From: Prostheceraeus crozeri
Taxonomy: Eukaryota; Platyhelminthes; Polycladida; Euryleptidae
DNA: 64,000 nt
Direction: 5' to 3'
Assembly: GCA_907163375.1 (NCBI GenBank)
Contig: CAJQUW010015614.1
Span: forward strand, 62,001 to 126,000
Shown here: positions 40,300 to 53,784 of the stretch, piece by piece
Numbering within the stretch: the stretch's first letter is position 1
Layout of the letters: every line of letters starts with the position of its first letter
Notes under the pieces: model-generated
The model's database searches: none
Told to the model about the DNA's origin: nothing
The model's input: only the letters and a program-made list of their open reading frames with translations
Made by a program: the position numbers and the translations under genes

Positions 40300-41151
40300 A
40301 TATAATAGGTTGAGTATTGACCCAAAAAAATGTCAGCATAGATTGAAAATGTTTATATCAAAAGATTCAGAATTTTTTAGGGATTGTGTTTAACTTATTT
40401 TAACTTATTTTAACTTTCAACTTCTTTTTGCCTTTTTTTACAATTTAATAAAGGCTTAATTTCTGCAAATTATTCCTGCGTTTACATACTACTGATTTGA
40501 AATGTCTATACAAGTAGTATGAAACTTACTAGACATCAAAGGAAATAACTAACAGGTGTCTTAATTAAGCGGAAATTTGGTTGATTATCAAGGGAATTTC
40601 ATGAAACACATTGTAATGCAATTTTTCATGTAAAAGTTGAAACCTTATTGTGCTTCTTGGCTGAATTTTTAAGTTTTTAATTCACTTTTCATCGGCGTGA
40701 TTTAATGATTTTTTGTTGAATAAATAATTTTGTTTGTTTAATGTGAATACTATTGTGAACCCATGTACATATATTTATATCAATCATTAGGCTATCTTTG
40801 TTTGCTCTTTCAGTGGCAGCCTTTATGATATGATCACGCTTAAGAAAATATGCTTACTAATAACAAGACGTAAGCACTCAAACAGTAGAAACCTATCGAA
40901 TTGCTAATTCAGCAATTATTACAACTGTATGTATGACACGGAGGCATGAAACACTATTACATGTGTTTCTTCTGTTATGCTATCATGATCAGTCAATTCC
41001 GTGATAATTTCTTGAAAACTGCAAACATTTGCATATCTGACACGTCGCATTGGGTCTCAACTAGAGTCCATTTACTGAAATCGAAACTACATACTCATTG
41101 TGGATTGAATTAATGCTGAGTTGCTACTCTTCCTAACATACTTACTCTATG
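40300..41151 (+). mobile_element. CCATAGAGTA MITE (family B), diverged copy
   Basis: Shares internal stretches with 35796-36643 and 50201-50940, for example GCTATCATGATCAGTCAATT and GAATTTCATGA, and ends ACTTACTCTATG. The left end is degraded. Confidence 0.6.
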
Positions 41152-41282
41152 TTCCACACTAAAACGAATAGCTGAAATGATCATCAACTAACACCGGGGT
41201 TTGATACCAGTCCTACTGCATGGTAGAAAATGGTTCCCTTTATAGCCTGAGTAAAACCTTCATCTATAAACTTGAACCAAAG

Positions 41283-41632
41283 TCATCAGGTTCTTTAAAA
41301 ATCATTAAAATTTTGCATGCACTTGCTTGATGTACCGACAAAATGGATTTCGATAACAGAAGTCAGACTTTATTATATTTTGAGGGTATAAAATCACATA
41401 GCTTGTTCATGATAGCCTTATATGACCTTCCAGACAATGCCTCTTATTACAAAAATTTTATACCAAAATCATCAGGTTTTTTAAAGATCATTAAAATGTT
41501 GCATGCACTTGCTTGATGTACCGACAAAATGGATTTCTATAACAGAAGTCAGACTTTATTATATTCTGAAGGCATAAAATTACATAGCTTGTTCATGATA
41601 ACCTTATATGACCTTCCAGACAATGCCTCTTG
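41283..41632 (+). repeat. 186-bp tandem duplication
   Basis: TCATCAGGTT...CAATGCCTCTT occurs at 41283-41452 and again at 41469-41632 with a few differences. Confidence 0.9.
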
Positions 41633-42639
41633 TTCGTCACATAATGCTGTCAGTGCAATTAGTCTAACTTATTACAGACTGCATGAAGTTGAAGAAACTA
41701 GATAATTATCCGGGCAGTAAAGTCAGGAATTTGTTTGATGTTATTGTTACAGTAATCATGTACAGTTACTTCACGCTCTGGTGACAATCTAGCCGTCAAC
41801 GATGTTATTGCAAAGTCAGCATTGGAATAAAAGAAGATACAATAACAGTTTTCATCGAATAATTCATGAGGTGAAACTAGAGGGCAGAGCCAAGTTGCCA
41901 CCTGTCACGCCCTTTTGTCTGACCTTAGACAGCACCGTTTTTTCTTTTTTGTAATCAGATTTTAACCGAAGGATCAAACGGAAAGTATGTCGAGGGGTAG
42001 GCATCCTCTGGAGGGTAAGGATGTTGAAGATGATAGCATGTGTAGAAATCCGAGGCCCTATGATAATTAAAGGTTGCATCACGAGTGTCGATCGAGGGCG
42101 AAGTCCGAGATGGTTACACTTTGTTTCTTTGCAATAGTGATGCAAGCGATTTATCGCAACAGTCAGCCGATTTCTATGAAATTGCCGACGCTATGCAAGG
42201 AATCTACACTTAATTTAAATAGTCCGCAATCAATGGCATAGAAATCGTCTTTCAAACATAGATATCTAAAACCAACGATTTAGGCTGACGAACTGTCTGT
42301 CGATGTGGCCTGTATAGGGATTGTTCAGAGAGCGCCGTCAGATAAACGCTATCACAGCGTTCCCAAGCGAAGGTGCTTCAGACAATGGCACTGTGATAAT
42401 AAACTTCAGATATTGCTAGCGAAAATAGTCATTGTTTTGATAGCAATATTGTTTCAATTTCTTAATCTTAACAATAGCAACTGTCAGCTGATCATGACGT
42501 CACAATACGAAAATAGCATAGAAAGCTGAAATTCGTAACATAAGATCAAGCGGAGAGGATGTCGCGGGGTAGAAACATGGATAATAAAAGACTATAATGG
42601 ACTAGAACATTGAAATCAATGGAACGTCGTGGCCATGTG

Positions 42640-43150
42640 TTGTCATAACAACGGTGCCTGAAAGATGGCGGCTTCAAGTGGTTGACAATCGGAACATGTA
42701 ACGTTAATGAAATTACACAATCTGTTCACATAATATCATAGCGATCGAACAATGTACATTAAACACGCCAAACTATGCGAAGTTTTAGTCACTCTCATCA
42801 ACCGGATCACACAGCAAAGAGACACAGTCGATGTCAAGTTCTACAAAGAAGTTGTAAACGTTTTTTCGTGCGCCTGCTAAATTTTTGAATAATGATCGGA
42901 GGGCCCAACATCATCGAAAAAACTTTTGCACAATGATCTGAATTCTTCGAATTTGAAGGAATCGTGGCGATCGGAGCATTTTGAAGGAATTCACAGCAAT
43001 CCGCAAGCGATGCACGACTATTTTTCCTATCTCCGCAAGGTATTAAAAAATTCTCTTTGCCCACTTAGCAAGTTCCTGCTTGTGCCATAGTTTTTAATCA
43101 GTTTGCACTTCTAGCAAAGTGATATGCTTAAACAATCTATTTCTATGGTG
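42640..43150 (-). repeat. Dispersed repeat family C, copy 2
   Basis: Minus-strand copy of 8130-8640. The 76-codon minus frame at 43064-42834 is the repeat-borne ORF. Confidence 0.75.
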
Positions 43151-46100
43151 CATACCCATTTCAGTCCTTTATTGACACAGATGTCAGCTTTGTATGGCTT
43201 CATTCGACATTGAAAGGATGTTGTTGATCAGGGAAAGTTCTTGCCTACGTGGACAGACTGCGGATGTTTGATGTGAGTCACCTACTCGGAGGAATATTGT
43301 CGCTTTGCGCTAAAGCATATATCGTTGTCATGCTGGCGGATAGCAAAGCTATATTTCAAATTAATAAATAATTTTGACATATTTTTAGAGTATTGCGAAA
43401 TTTAGCAAAGACGATGATTGTAAATCTCCATGATGATTCCTATTCATGATGCTCGAATGTTTGAATATACTAAATAGTCATTGAGTACAAAAATGAATGT
43501 ATTGGATTATTTCCTTTTCATGGAATACTCCTGAAAATTGCTTGCACGAACTCTCGAAGATCTTCTTTTAAAATAAGCATTATCAGTGCATCTATGAAAT
43601 GATATTCTGTGATACCTTCAAATGTGATTTTAAAGAAGAAAAGCGATTTCAAAATAAATCAAGATTATTTGAAAATTCATTAAAATTACTACTTGAAAAT
43701 TTGAAGTGGCACGCACATGTACAGAGCATCTGCAGTAAGGCAAGTAAAAAAATTTCTTGCTAGGAAATCTGCGTTCCTTTGTTCTTCACAAAGACATAAT
43801 TAATGTGTATGACATTTCTGTAAGAAGAATACTGTGCGGACTTCGAACTGATGGGCACACGCCGCGTGATTCTTGCTCTGAGATTTTTTGGGAAGATAAC
43901 GTATACTGATAATGTACGTCATCAACTTTTCCCTCAAAGTCTAATCAATCGTTCCCACCATTTTGTCATGCCCATTGTTCACACCAAACGCTGATTTAAT
44001 TCTTTCTTGCATTTCTGTACTTTGAATTAATGAATTCTTTGTCATATTGCAAAACCTAATTTCTTGTGCGGATTGATTTTCAGTCATATGAAAATAAAAC
44101 GCATTATTATTATTTAAATACGTCATTACAACTATGATATTCAATAAGCATACACAGAAAGATAAAGATAAGCAGTGAACTTTGTGGTGGATGGGTGGAG
44201 TTTGTGATGTCATGGCAAAATTGAAGATGTGCTATCGTGAAATTTGATATTGCTAGGTATGTCGTTTTTTGGACATACCGGGTAACTATATCTTTAGACA
44301 TGAGCTCCTCCTACCTCTATAAATCAATGAAAGATAATCAGATGAGGTGCGAATTTCAAGACTGTATAAGAGAAAGACTTTGTCTGCATTAGATTTAACT
44401 GTATCCATGTAGAAGTAACATGATTTAAAGACTCGTATTCATAACACACATAACTCATACATTGAGGAACTGCAGGATACTGCAATGCATCAGTGCTTCA
44501 AAGTTCAAAGCATGAAGTTCACAATCTAATCTATAAACGCTAATCAATGAACGAAGGTGCAGCTTAAGATACTTACGATTAAATGAACTGCTTATTTTAA
44601 CAGCAGGGTAAAATTATTTTTTTCACCAATGTGATAGAGTCCACTGAATCGAGACGTAGCACACGCGGAATTGTACGCGGGTTTAATTGCGTGCAACAGC
44701 GTGTGTCTACGTAGTGTCTGGTCACATAGTGAACACGGCCGCACAAACTGGCTGTTAGAGTCTGAGAAACTGACACCTCCCTATGATCCGCAAGATAGTT
44801 GGCAGAGATTTATTTCAATGTTTAGCAGGCCTTGCTGTTTAAAATGACTACCGACAGTAAACTTGTAGTCAGAAGAATATCAAAATTTCGCATGTTGATC
44901 ATTGGATGGAAATTGAAAGTAAAGTAAACGACAACACTGAACAAGAAACAGCAGCAATCACTGGTGACGAATGACAATAAATATGAGCTTGAGAACCATC
45001 AGATGGCCATTACTACTATTCCAATTTGCTCATATTGGATATTGTAATACATATGAAATTGCATGATTGTATGACCTTTATTCTGCTGATATTATGCAGC
45101 AAACGGCCTGTTGAAACCCTGATTTTCAAAGTCAATCACTGCGACAACAGTGAGTTAGAATTAGGGCAGCCCACATATAACTTGAAGAATGCAAATTTAT
45201 GACTTAATTAACCTGAAATTTATTACCTTATAATACGTAGTTAAAATACATGCAACATAGTTCCATCCAGAGACTTTATACATGTATCTCAGTTTCCAAC
45301 TCACTGCTCATCATTTTTTAGAATGTGATTTCCGCAGTGTTAGAAGGGATGCGGATCTCCAACGATGTCAGGGCCACCGCCATCTCCAGATTTAATGCTG
45401 TCACTCAAAAATGCAACATTTTCTCAGCAATTCTTCAACTTAGAGAGCGATATTTCTACAGAAGTAGATGCTGATTTGAAGATTGTTAAAAAGCAAAGAT
45501 AATATTCAAGAGATTGTTTTTTCAATGACATTCCAGGTTTCAACTGACAGGCGTCAATCTGGAGCTCAATTTACAAAGCATCTGAAGCAGGCTCAATGCT
45601 GCAAAAAACTGAACACTGTTCTCAACCATACTTTAATGTTAAGCTTCAATCGTTGATAATTCCTCTTACTGGGCGCTGTCATTTACCACAGCCTCGGCAT
45701 TAAGGACGATAATCATTTTTGAAGTAATATACTATTACTGCTAAGCGTGTCAAATGTTCAACTCTTTTATACTCCGCAGTTTTCAGCCCATTAACCCTTC
45801 GAATAACAATCATCTGTGCTAAAATAGATTTCATAATATTTTGCTCTTGATAGCAGAGGCTTTAACACTGCCGAAGTGAAGTTTAATTGAAAGCTAGAGT
45901 CAGCCGATCAACGAATTGACAATTTCTGATTTTCATATCACAGCTGTGTAGAAGATGTGTGCAACACAGTTTACAAGAAACACAGGTAAAGAAATTTATA
46001 AGCATTTTGAACATACGAGATAGCAGAATACCACCACAGGAAAAGGCCAAATCGCCCTCACAGTGTGCAAATTGGATTAACTTACGATCTTAACCTCTTT

Positions 46101-46839
46101 TCAGATGGTAATGTTCGATTTCATAATCCCATGAAAATGGTGTTTATCCAGAAGAAACTCTAAGAGTTGATCATTAACCGATGGCTGACACTGGCTTCGC
46201 ACATGACGAAAACAACACAATTATCTCTTGGTGAAATCATTTCTTTCTACAGGTCGTGCCTCATTACTTGTAGTTTAAAGAAACAAAAGAGATTATAATG
46301 ATAATTTACAGTTAACAATTGTCTTTTGAATGTGAATCTTCTCGCTTGGTTGACTGTCGTCAATTTGTTTAAGATTGATAATTCACGTACCGACGTACGT
46401 GCTCTTTTGCCACCTTATGCGGTCATACAAATGACAACATTTATCCTGTGATTATATCACATCGTTCATTTCAATCTTAGGAAAATCCTGTTAAGTTTAA
46501 ATTACATTTTTGTTGATCTACGAGTGAATCTAAGCAAGATTCCATACATTTATCTCGTTGAATGGAAAAAATGATGGTTCAACGTCGCTAATCCCTCATC
46601 CAGGGATCTTGGACGGTGCTAACATAGTCAGACTTCAATCTGGAGCATTGGGATCTTTTAATCCGAATCACAGAGTTAGGCCGCAGCACTGAAAGCAAAT
46701 ACGAGCGCCTCGAGCAAACGTATGTCCGCAAGGTATTAATCGCTACCGTTCGCTTTGCTCGCAGTGTGGCAGTCTACAACTGCTGTAATGATGACTTTAT
46801 ATTTGCTGCAAAACGCTTGGAAAAGCCCGCAGTGTGGCT
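43151..46839. other. Host DNA, nothing recognised
   Basis: AT-rich stretch without credible genes. Short frames near 43941-44301 show no domain or splice context. Confidence 0.6.
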
Positions 46840-47370
46840 GAGGCCTTAGACAGGTCGTCTCTTCTTCTGTTTGACTAGAAGGGAAGCATTGGAACATGCA
46901 ACGTAATTGAAATGGCACATTCTCCTGACTGAATACCATTGCAATCGGACAATAAGCAGCCAGATCAACATTAAACACTCGAAATTGTGGTGTTTCAGTG
47001 ACTGTCATCGACCGGACCACACAGCAAAGAGACAGTCGATGTCAAGTTCTACAGAGAAGTTTGTGGACGCTTTTTGGTGCGCCTGCTAACTTTTTTAATA
47101 ATGATCGGACGGCCAAACATTATTGAGAAAACTTTTGCGCAATGATCTGAATTCTTTGAATCTGAATCAAATCTGAATCACCTTCGATCATGGTGATCGG
47201 GACATTTTGAAGGAATCCAGAACAATCCGCAAGGGACGCATGAATATTTTTCCTATCTCTGCAAGATATTAAAAATTTCTTTTTGCCCACTTATTAAGTT
47301 CCTGCATGTACCATCGTTTTGAATCAGTTTGCACTGCTAGCAAAGTTATGCGCTTAAACAATCTAGTTCT
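46840..47370 (-). repeat. Dispersed repeat family C, copy 3
   Basis: Minus-strand copy of the 8130-8640 repeat with several indels. It is followed at once by a SINE copy. Confidence 0.72.
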
Positions 47371-47394
47371 GTAGTCCGAATGCCCTTTCTGACG

Positions 47395-47482
47395 ACTTCC
47401 AATGACACTTTCGGAGCTCGACCTCTGGACCAGATGATCGCTAGGCTAAGCATTTAATCACTGTGCCACGGAGACCAGCAGT
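47395..47482 (-). repeat. tRNA-derived SINE, copy 2
   Basis: The minus strand reads GGTCTCCGTGGCACAGTGAT and later GGTCGAGCTCCGAAAGTGTC, matching the element at 4558-4650. Confidence 0.7.
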
Positions 47483-47544
47483 TATTTCTTTGATCGAGAT
47501 AATTCAATACACAGAAATTCAACGAAAAAGGAATAGAGCGGAAG

Positions 47545-48548
47545 AGCACATTGAAAGTTGTTGTACGTAAACGTATTCTTCCTTTCATCGAAAGTGGTGT
47601 TAATTGTAATCAGTTTGCATACTTACCCCGTCCTGGAGCCGGGAGTACTAGTGCTTTAGTTCTAACACAACATAAAATTTTGTTGTTCTTAGACTCGGCA
47701 TCAGGATGTGTTCGTTTGCTGATAGTAGACTTAGCAAAAGCTTTCGACAAAATTCCTCATAATGTGATTTTGAATGCATGCAAGGGTCTGAGTTTACCTG
47801 ATGTAACGTTAAAATGGATTCCCAGTTTTTTATCCGAAAAAGGCAGCGTACTTTTATTAATAATGTTTTTTCTTCTTGGTCACCCATTGCAAGTGGCATT
47901 ACGCAAGGTAGTATCTTAGGGCCTATCTTATTTGCAATTGCTGTTAACGATTTTTGTCCTGTATCTCCTAACTCGTCTGTGATTCGTTATGCAGATGATT
48001 TACTATTGCTGCATTTTGTGCGTAATGCCCAAGAGGATAATTTGCAAGCCGAATGGCTAAACTTTACCTGTTAATGATTCCAAATGCTGTATTATGAACA
48101 TTATCACGAAGAGACATTTAACCCCAAACCCTGTTTCTCTTTCTGTTGATTCATCATAACCAGAAGTAGAGTATCTAACGTTTCTCCGTGTCATTATGTC
48201 TCGCGATTTAAAATGGAATCGCCATGTTGATTATATTACAAAGAAGGCACTAAAAAGATTTTTCATTCTGTACAATCTTTGGCGTGCGGACTGTCCGCCT
48301 ATGTTATTGCGAAGGTGTTAAATTTCATTTATTCGGTCTATTTTGACGTACTCGTACGCATGTTTCTGCAATATTCCGCAGTATTTGTTAAAGAAGCTCA
48401 TCGCAATAGAAAAAGAGCTTACGGAATTATTGGTTTGCCGTATGTTGAGGAACTTTCTCTTTCTGTTGTTTGTGATAAAACGTGTGAAAGTCTTTTTTCT
48501 AAAATTGTAAAATATCAAGAGCATCCTTTGCGTGAACTATTTTCATAA
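47545..48548 (+). pseudogene. LINE reverse transcriptase remnant
   Basis: Frames carry ordered non-LTR RT motifs: RKRILPFIES, NQFAYLPRPGAGSTSALVL, LLIVDLAKAFDKIPHNVIL, ITQGSILGPILF, VIRYADDLLLL and a C-terminal part (FVKEAHRNRKRAYGIIGLPY). At least two frame changes (near 47830 and 48070) break it. It is of the CR1/Jockey-like superfamily type. It ends where sequence of a CACTGTAAAC MITE begins, so it probably inserted into that MITE. Confidence 0.8.
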
Positions 48549-48553
48549 CGAAG

Positions 48554-48744
48554 TTCATAGTTCCAAGTTCGTGCCCAATAATTTTTCCTTCGATTTCATT
48601 GGATAAACAAATATTTGGTTTGGTGCCTATTAGTGCCTAGTGGCGCCTACTGGTACCTCGAGGCACTAGAAAGGCACTAACTAGCCGCTAACTGGCACAA
48701 AATTTCGGTTTCGTGCCTAATTTTGTGCCCTAGAGTTTACAGTG
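48554..48744 (-). mobile_element. CACTGTAAAC MITE with GTGCCTA-rich body, partial
   Basis: Ends GAGTTTACAGTG followed by TA. The body repeats GTGCCTA/TAGGCAC words and is the reverse complement of part of 52249-52555. It is truncated on the left by the LINE fragment. Confidence 0.72.
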
Positions 48745-49061
48745 TAGTCATAGCAACGGTTAACAGTGAAAAATAGTGCTGACTGTATCGGAAATGGATT
48801 TCCCTAGTGTGACTGCGGTCTGTGGAAGATGGACGATGGGAGATGAAAATCGTCTCATCACACCTAAGGGGAGACGCCTTGTGAAGAATGTACAAAATGG
48901 CGGCTGACATGAAAGATGGAAGATGCCTCTTCTTGTGTGACAGCAGATTAAGCAAAACATCAGAAGAGTGGTGATGCATCGCCCCCAGCGGGAATGACCC
49001 TTTCACTGACGATCTCGCTCCCTCTTCTAAAATAGTCAGTATGAAATAGTGCGCATTAACT

Positions 49062-49365
49062 TCAGCATTCGCAGTTACCTGCATTATGTCGTTCGTAGCT
49101 ACGATTCATATTAGATTTGAACGACGACTTCGGATGATTCGAGCATCTTTTTAGGTAGAGGTTCGCATGGGTCGGCTTACGATAAACCGAAAATACCAAT
49201 CCATCGTTGCAGTCGATGAGGATGTCTAAAAATGATACTCTACCATCCTGTTCTTTCTCCAAAGAAAATTTGATACCAGGCCTCAAATTGTTGACCAACT
49301 CAAAAAACCTTGAAAAGTCACCGTTATATGAAGGCCAAAATAGTAGAACATCGTCAACATAGCTT
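49062..49365 (-). pseudogene. Penelope-like reverse transcriptase fragment
   Basis: The minus strand encodes YVDDVLLF near 49350, then ELVNNLRPGIKFSLEKEQDG and VSFLDILID..DG...SVYRKPTHANLYL. FLD...YRKPT...YL after YVDD is characteristic of Penelope-like elements. Only the palm/thumb portion is left. A pyrimidine-rich block interrupts it upstream. Confidence 0.72.
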
Positions 49366-49556
49366 CCTGTTCCTCCTCTTCCTTCACTTCCCTCACCCCT
49401 TCCTCCCTCTCTCCCCTCCTGCCCCTCACTCTGTCCCCCTCCCCCTTCCCCACTCTCCTCCTTCTATTCGCCCCTCTCCACTCCTCTTCCTCTGCTTCTT
49501 CCTCCTTCACCTCCCATTCCTCCTCCCTCCCTCTCTCCCTCCTCCTCCTCTTCCAT
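49366..49556. repeat. CT-rich low-complexity block
   Basis: About 190 bases of nearly pure pyrimidine (CCTC/TTCC words) on the plus strand, expanded inside the Penelope remnant. Confidence 0.9.
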
Positions 49557-50200
49557 TTTGTACGTCTGCAAATTTCTAAAAGAGCTGTATTTTTAATCAT
49601 TCCTAAAAAACACTGGAGTTACGTTGACTTGTATACGTTTATTTTGACAAGTCGGACACGCTTTTAGCTAAGTGTAAGAAGTGCGAACCATCACTTTTAT
49701 TGCATCCTCACATTTGACGCATTAATCGAGTAAATTGTCTATTGAAAACTTACGTCATTTGTTGGAGGAAAGCCCGATTTCCCCTTCGTCAGCTTGTGAT
49801 GCCCCATTGTAAACGATTGTGTGTTTCCATTTGTTGCGAAACCTTTTTGATCGTTCGTTCGAAGGGAATGATGCCTTGGAAGAGAACTGTGTTGAGGAGT
49901 CTACAAAATAAAATAATAATTGTGTCAAATATTAAAGTTATTATTCCAAATTATAGCCAGAGTCGAAGCCGAGTGTGGGTGGAGTAGCTTTGTAACTACA
50001 TAGCCCCTCAAAAGTTTAGCAATCGTAGCACTATTCTACGTTTCCGTTTCATTTTGATAAATTTGGATGAATCAATGAACAGTTAATGATGATGCAACAC
50101 GCGCTTCCTGTTTTTGTTGTCAAAAATATTAAATTGCTAAACTTTTGAGCGGCTATGTATTATCGAGCGCGCTATACTCATCTGCTATCGATTATCTGGA

Positions 50201-50940
50201 CCATAGAGTAAGTATATAATGTCGACTCAAATGATGTCACCATGCATTGAACATTTTTATATCAATAGATTCGGTTTTTGTGGAGATTCCTGCGGTCTAA
50301 AAAATTATTTGATCACTTTCTAAAAAGCTAAATTTTTACAAAATATTCCTGTGTTTATATACCAGCGATCTGAAACCTCAATGTAAGTAGCATGAAGGTC
50401 ATTAGATATCAAAAAGATTCAATTCTTCACGGAAAAACTTTAATTGTGTTTCTTGGCTGAAATGTCAAGTCTGATCGCATCGACTTCAATTTTTATCGCA
50501 ATGATTTTATGATTCACTAAATTTGTGTTTCATTTCTTCAATCTGAATAGTAATATAGACCCATTTACATACTTTTAAGTTGATTATGATCTAAGTCTTT
50601 GATTTTGATACTTTGCTCATTCAGTGGCTGGTTGTTTTTGATATGATCACGCCCAAGAAAATACTCTTCTTAATAAAGCTGAGTATTAAAGCAATAGTCA
50701 CCCATCGGATTGCTAATTTGGCAAATATTACCTCTCTAGGGCTGTCATGACAGGATTTGTAGAATACTATTATTCCTTCTGTATTGCTATCATGATCAGT
50801 CAATTCCGTAATGATTTCTCCAAATCTGCATCAATTTGCATATCTCACATTTGGTACTGAATCTCAACACGAGTTCATTTAATAAAATCGAAACTGCATA
50901 CACAATGAGAATTTAATTAATAATGAGCTACTACTCTATG
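50201..50940 (+). mobile_element. CCATAGAGTA MITE (family B), copy 3
   Basis: 740 bp starting CCATAGAGTAAGTATATAAT and ending CTACTACTCTATG. Internal sequence matches 35796-36643. Confidence 0.75.
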
Positions 50941-51055
50941 CTCCATGCACAAGATGAAAGGAAGCCTGACAGTCCGGCAACCAGAACGAGGCCGAAAGTG
51001 AGACTTTCACCGAATGATGTACTGTACATCCTCTGCGTACTACGCATCGGTGCGT

Positions 51056-51238
51056 CTTCCAAGTTCTAGTGAGTTCCTCTTCTTGTCAGACAGGATCAAA
51101 GAAAGACACATGTAAATCCAATCGGATGCAGATTGCAGTTTTCATTTTTCAACAAAAACTGCAATCTGCGTCCATTGGATTTACATGCGTTTTTCTTTGA
51201 TCCTGTCTGAAGAAGAAGAACTCACTAGAACTCGGCAG
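51056..51238. repeat. Foldback element, ~80-bp arms
   Basis: AGTTCTAGTGAGTT ... CTGCGTCCATTGGATTTACA forms an inverted pair around a short AT loop near 51150. Arms match with few mismatches. Confidence 0.85.
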
Positions 51239-52248
51239 ACGTGCAGATTCGTGATAGTCAAACCCTATGACTGTTTATGGTTTTCATCATTCTGTGAAAG
51301 CCTCGTTCCCTACAGAAACTCGCTGTGGCAGCTGATTTCTATGCTGTATAAGTTTTAAAAATTGTATGGAATAGCCCATTCCAACCGGCAAGAAATACTG
51401 AGTATTCTGAAGTTGATCGGTTTAAAAGTATGCTCATGAATCTCGCACTTTGTCCTCATTGCACCCTCTGATATAAATGAAGTTATTATCGCAGTCATCT
51501 CAGCTACTGATGAGCTGCAACATGCAAATCTGCCGTATGAACGATGTGCACTTAGTACAAATAGCTCCGAATAATTGGATTATAATGTTAATAGCATTCT
51601 TCTTGTTAATATTGTCAAAAGTTCTCTTCTTATATTTGATTTATTTCAATAATATGACTTCGTGACATAAAAATGAGACCTTAAATGAAATACTGATTGA
51701 AATTTACTTTACAAATGAGTCAGGGTCAAACCTTTGAGTGCAACTCAGTCTTGAATAGAATTATTTTTGACTTCAATTGAAATCATGACCTATCAGAACA
51801 ATATTAAGTAAAGAGAATGATTTTGTTTCAAATAGCACGTAAAAATTCAATTCATTATAATTAATCTCTGAAAGGACAATAAACACGATGAACTCAAACT
51901 ATTCATTAAAGTACGCGGAGAGTCGGCTTTGAGGTCAAGAAATTCTCCACCAACTGATCATGAAGTTGTGATGATGCACCAGAATTTGAGAAATAACGGT
52001 TACGTTACTTCTTCAAATGTTAATGAACTGTCATTAGATGACCTCTATAGCTAAAAGTTGCTATGAACTAAATAGATATGAAATATAAGATCAAAAAATG
52101 GTCTATTAATTATTAATGCAACTGCATTATTAGAATTTTCCGTATTAACATCCACGATAATTCATGTTTGATGGCCTAAATGGGGCGTACTCAACGCACT
52201 ACTGTATTTCCGAGCCACAAACACGCATTCCACAGCGAATTTCATGTG
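51239..52248. other. Host DNA, nothing recognised
   Basis: No supported gene or RNA. Confidence 0.6.
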
Positions 52249-52555
52249 CACAGTAAACTATGGGCACTAACTTAGCCACGAAGCCGAAATTTCGCGCCAG
52301 TAAACGCCTAGTTAGTGCCTTTCTACTGCCTCGAGGTGCCAGTAGGCGCCACTAGGCACTAATAGGCACCAAACCAAATATTTGTTTATCCAATGAAATC
52401 GAAGGAAAAATCAATGGGAACGAACTCGGCACTATGAACTTCGTGCATACTCGTGCCTTGTGTTGGTTAGAATTGATGCCTAAATTTCGTGCCTACTCGT
52501 GCCTTGTGTTGGTTAGAATTGATGCCTAAATTTCGTGCCCTAGAGTTTACAGTGC
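52249..52555 (+). mobile_element. CACAGTAAAC/CACTGTAAAC MITE with GTGCCTA-rich body
   Basis: Ends CACAGTAAACTATGGGCAC and GTGCCCTAGAGTTTACAGTG. The middle is rich in AGTGCC/GGCACT words. A 46-bp segment (TGCCTACTCGTGCCTTGTGT onward) is tandemly doubled at about 52445-52540. Confidence 0.75.
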
Positions 52556-52672
52556 GAATTCAACGGTTAAATGCAAACTAGTGGTCGACATTGCCCACAG
52601 GAACTATTTCAATGATGACAACAATTTCCTCAAAAAAAAGAACTCAATGCCATTTAGAGCAAGTACATGTTC

Positions 52673-53055
52673 ACAGAGTAGAGTATCGACTTAAAAAATG
52701 TCGACATAGCCGTGACAATTTTTATATCAAAATATTCAGTTTTTTACGGAGATTACAATCCTGTGGTCCAGAAAATATTTGAACACGTTTTAAGGCGCAA
52801 AATCTTTTGAAAATATTCCTCTGTTTACACACTAGCGTGAACTGCATTACAATGCATGTCTTAATGGAAAAATTGAGATCTTGTTTTGCTTCTTGGCACA
52901 AGTTTTCAATTCAATATTCATCGGCGTGATTTGTATGATTCCCTAACTTTATGTTTCATTTCTAAATGTGAATAGCAATAGCTGGACCCATTTACATCTT
53001 TTATAGTTACACTGTCTTTGATTATGATATTTTTCTGTTATTTATGATTATAACC
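52673..53055 (+). mobile_element. CCATAGAGTA MITE (family B), truncated
   Basis: Starts CACAGAGTAGAGTATCGAC and follows the family B left half. The right half is absent and a CACTGTAAAC element begins at 53082. Confidence 0.65.
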
Positions 53056-53081
53056 TAATTGACGTATACTCAACGCAGCTA

Positions 53082-53784
53082 CACTGTAAACTGTGAGATA
53101 CCAAAGCTACTCACGAAACCGATGTACAAAACGAGAATAACAAAATGTGCGAAAGCACCATCGTTCGTGTTTATACATTACGAAAACGATTGGCTTCCGA
53201 AAGTCAAAAGTCAAAAGTTGTTTATTTCCAAAAAGCATTGGAAAACAATATTACGATGTTAAGGTCGGGTTGAATACATTCCAATACAGCGTGCGGTCAG
53301 TGCTGTAGACAAAATTAAGCAGATCAGGAAGGGAGGAATCAATAATTGAGTATTTATTTATATTTCAGATTCTTTGTGGTGAATTCTTTCTTTTATGACC
53401 ATGCGTAACTCGTTGGCTTTTTTAATAAATCTTGCGATGTATTTTAAATGCCTTGGAGTCAAGGTATTTATTAATTTATGAAATTCAACTATCGTGTTGC
53501 AGTAACATAACAATGGTGCAATTTGTTGCCGCATATTTTGATACAATGGACATTCTATCATAAAGTGATATAGAGTCTCCACTTTTGATTCATTGCAAAT
53601 TTCAGAAAGACGTTCTTCATATCGCAATCTGTTTCTATACATTGTAACTGCCTGTTACAAAATCTAATTTATGATTTTTTGTCCTAAACGAACAGGAAAG
53701 CTTTCGCACATTTTGTTATTCTCTTTTTGTGCATCGGTTTCGTATTCAAAATTCGCCAGCTTTCGTCCTCTACAGTTTACAGTG
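53082..53784. mobile_element. CACTGTAAAC MITE with nested LINE fragment
   Basis: TA-flanked (53080-53081, 53785-53786) with ~90-bp inverted ends sharing GAATAACAAAATGTGCGAAAG. Between the arms (about 53205-53645) the minus strand encodes a LINE-type C-terminal zinc knuckle, CNESKVETLYHFMIECPLYQ, so a 3' LINE fragment is nested inside. Confidence 0.78.

Noticed and set aside
49283..49600. 105-aa Arg/Glu-rich ORF
   Set aside because: Translation of the CT-rich low-complexity block.
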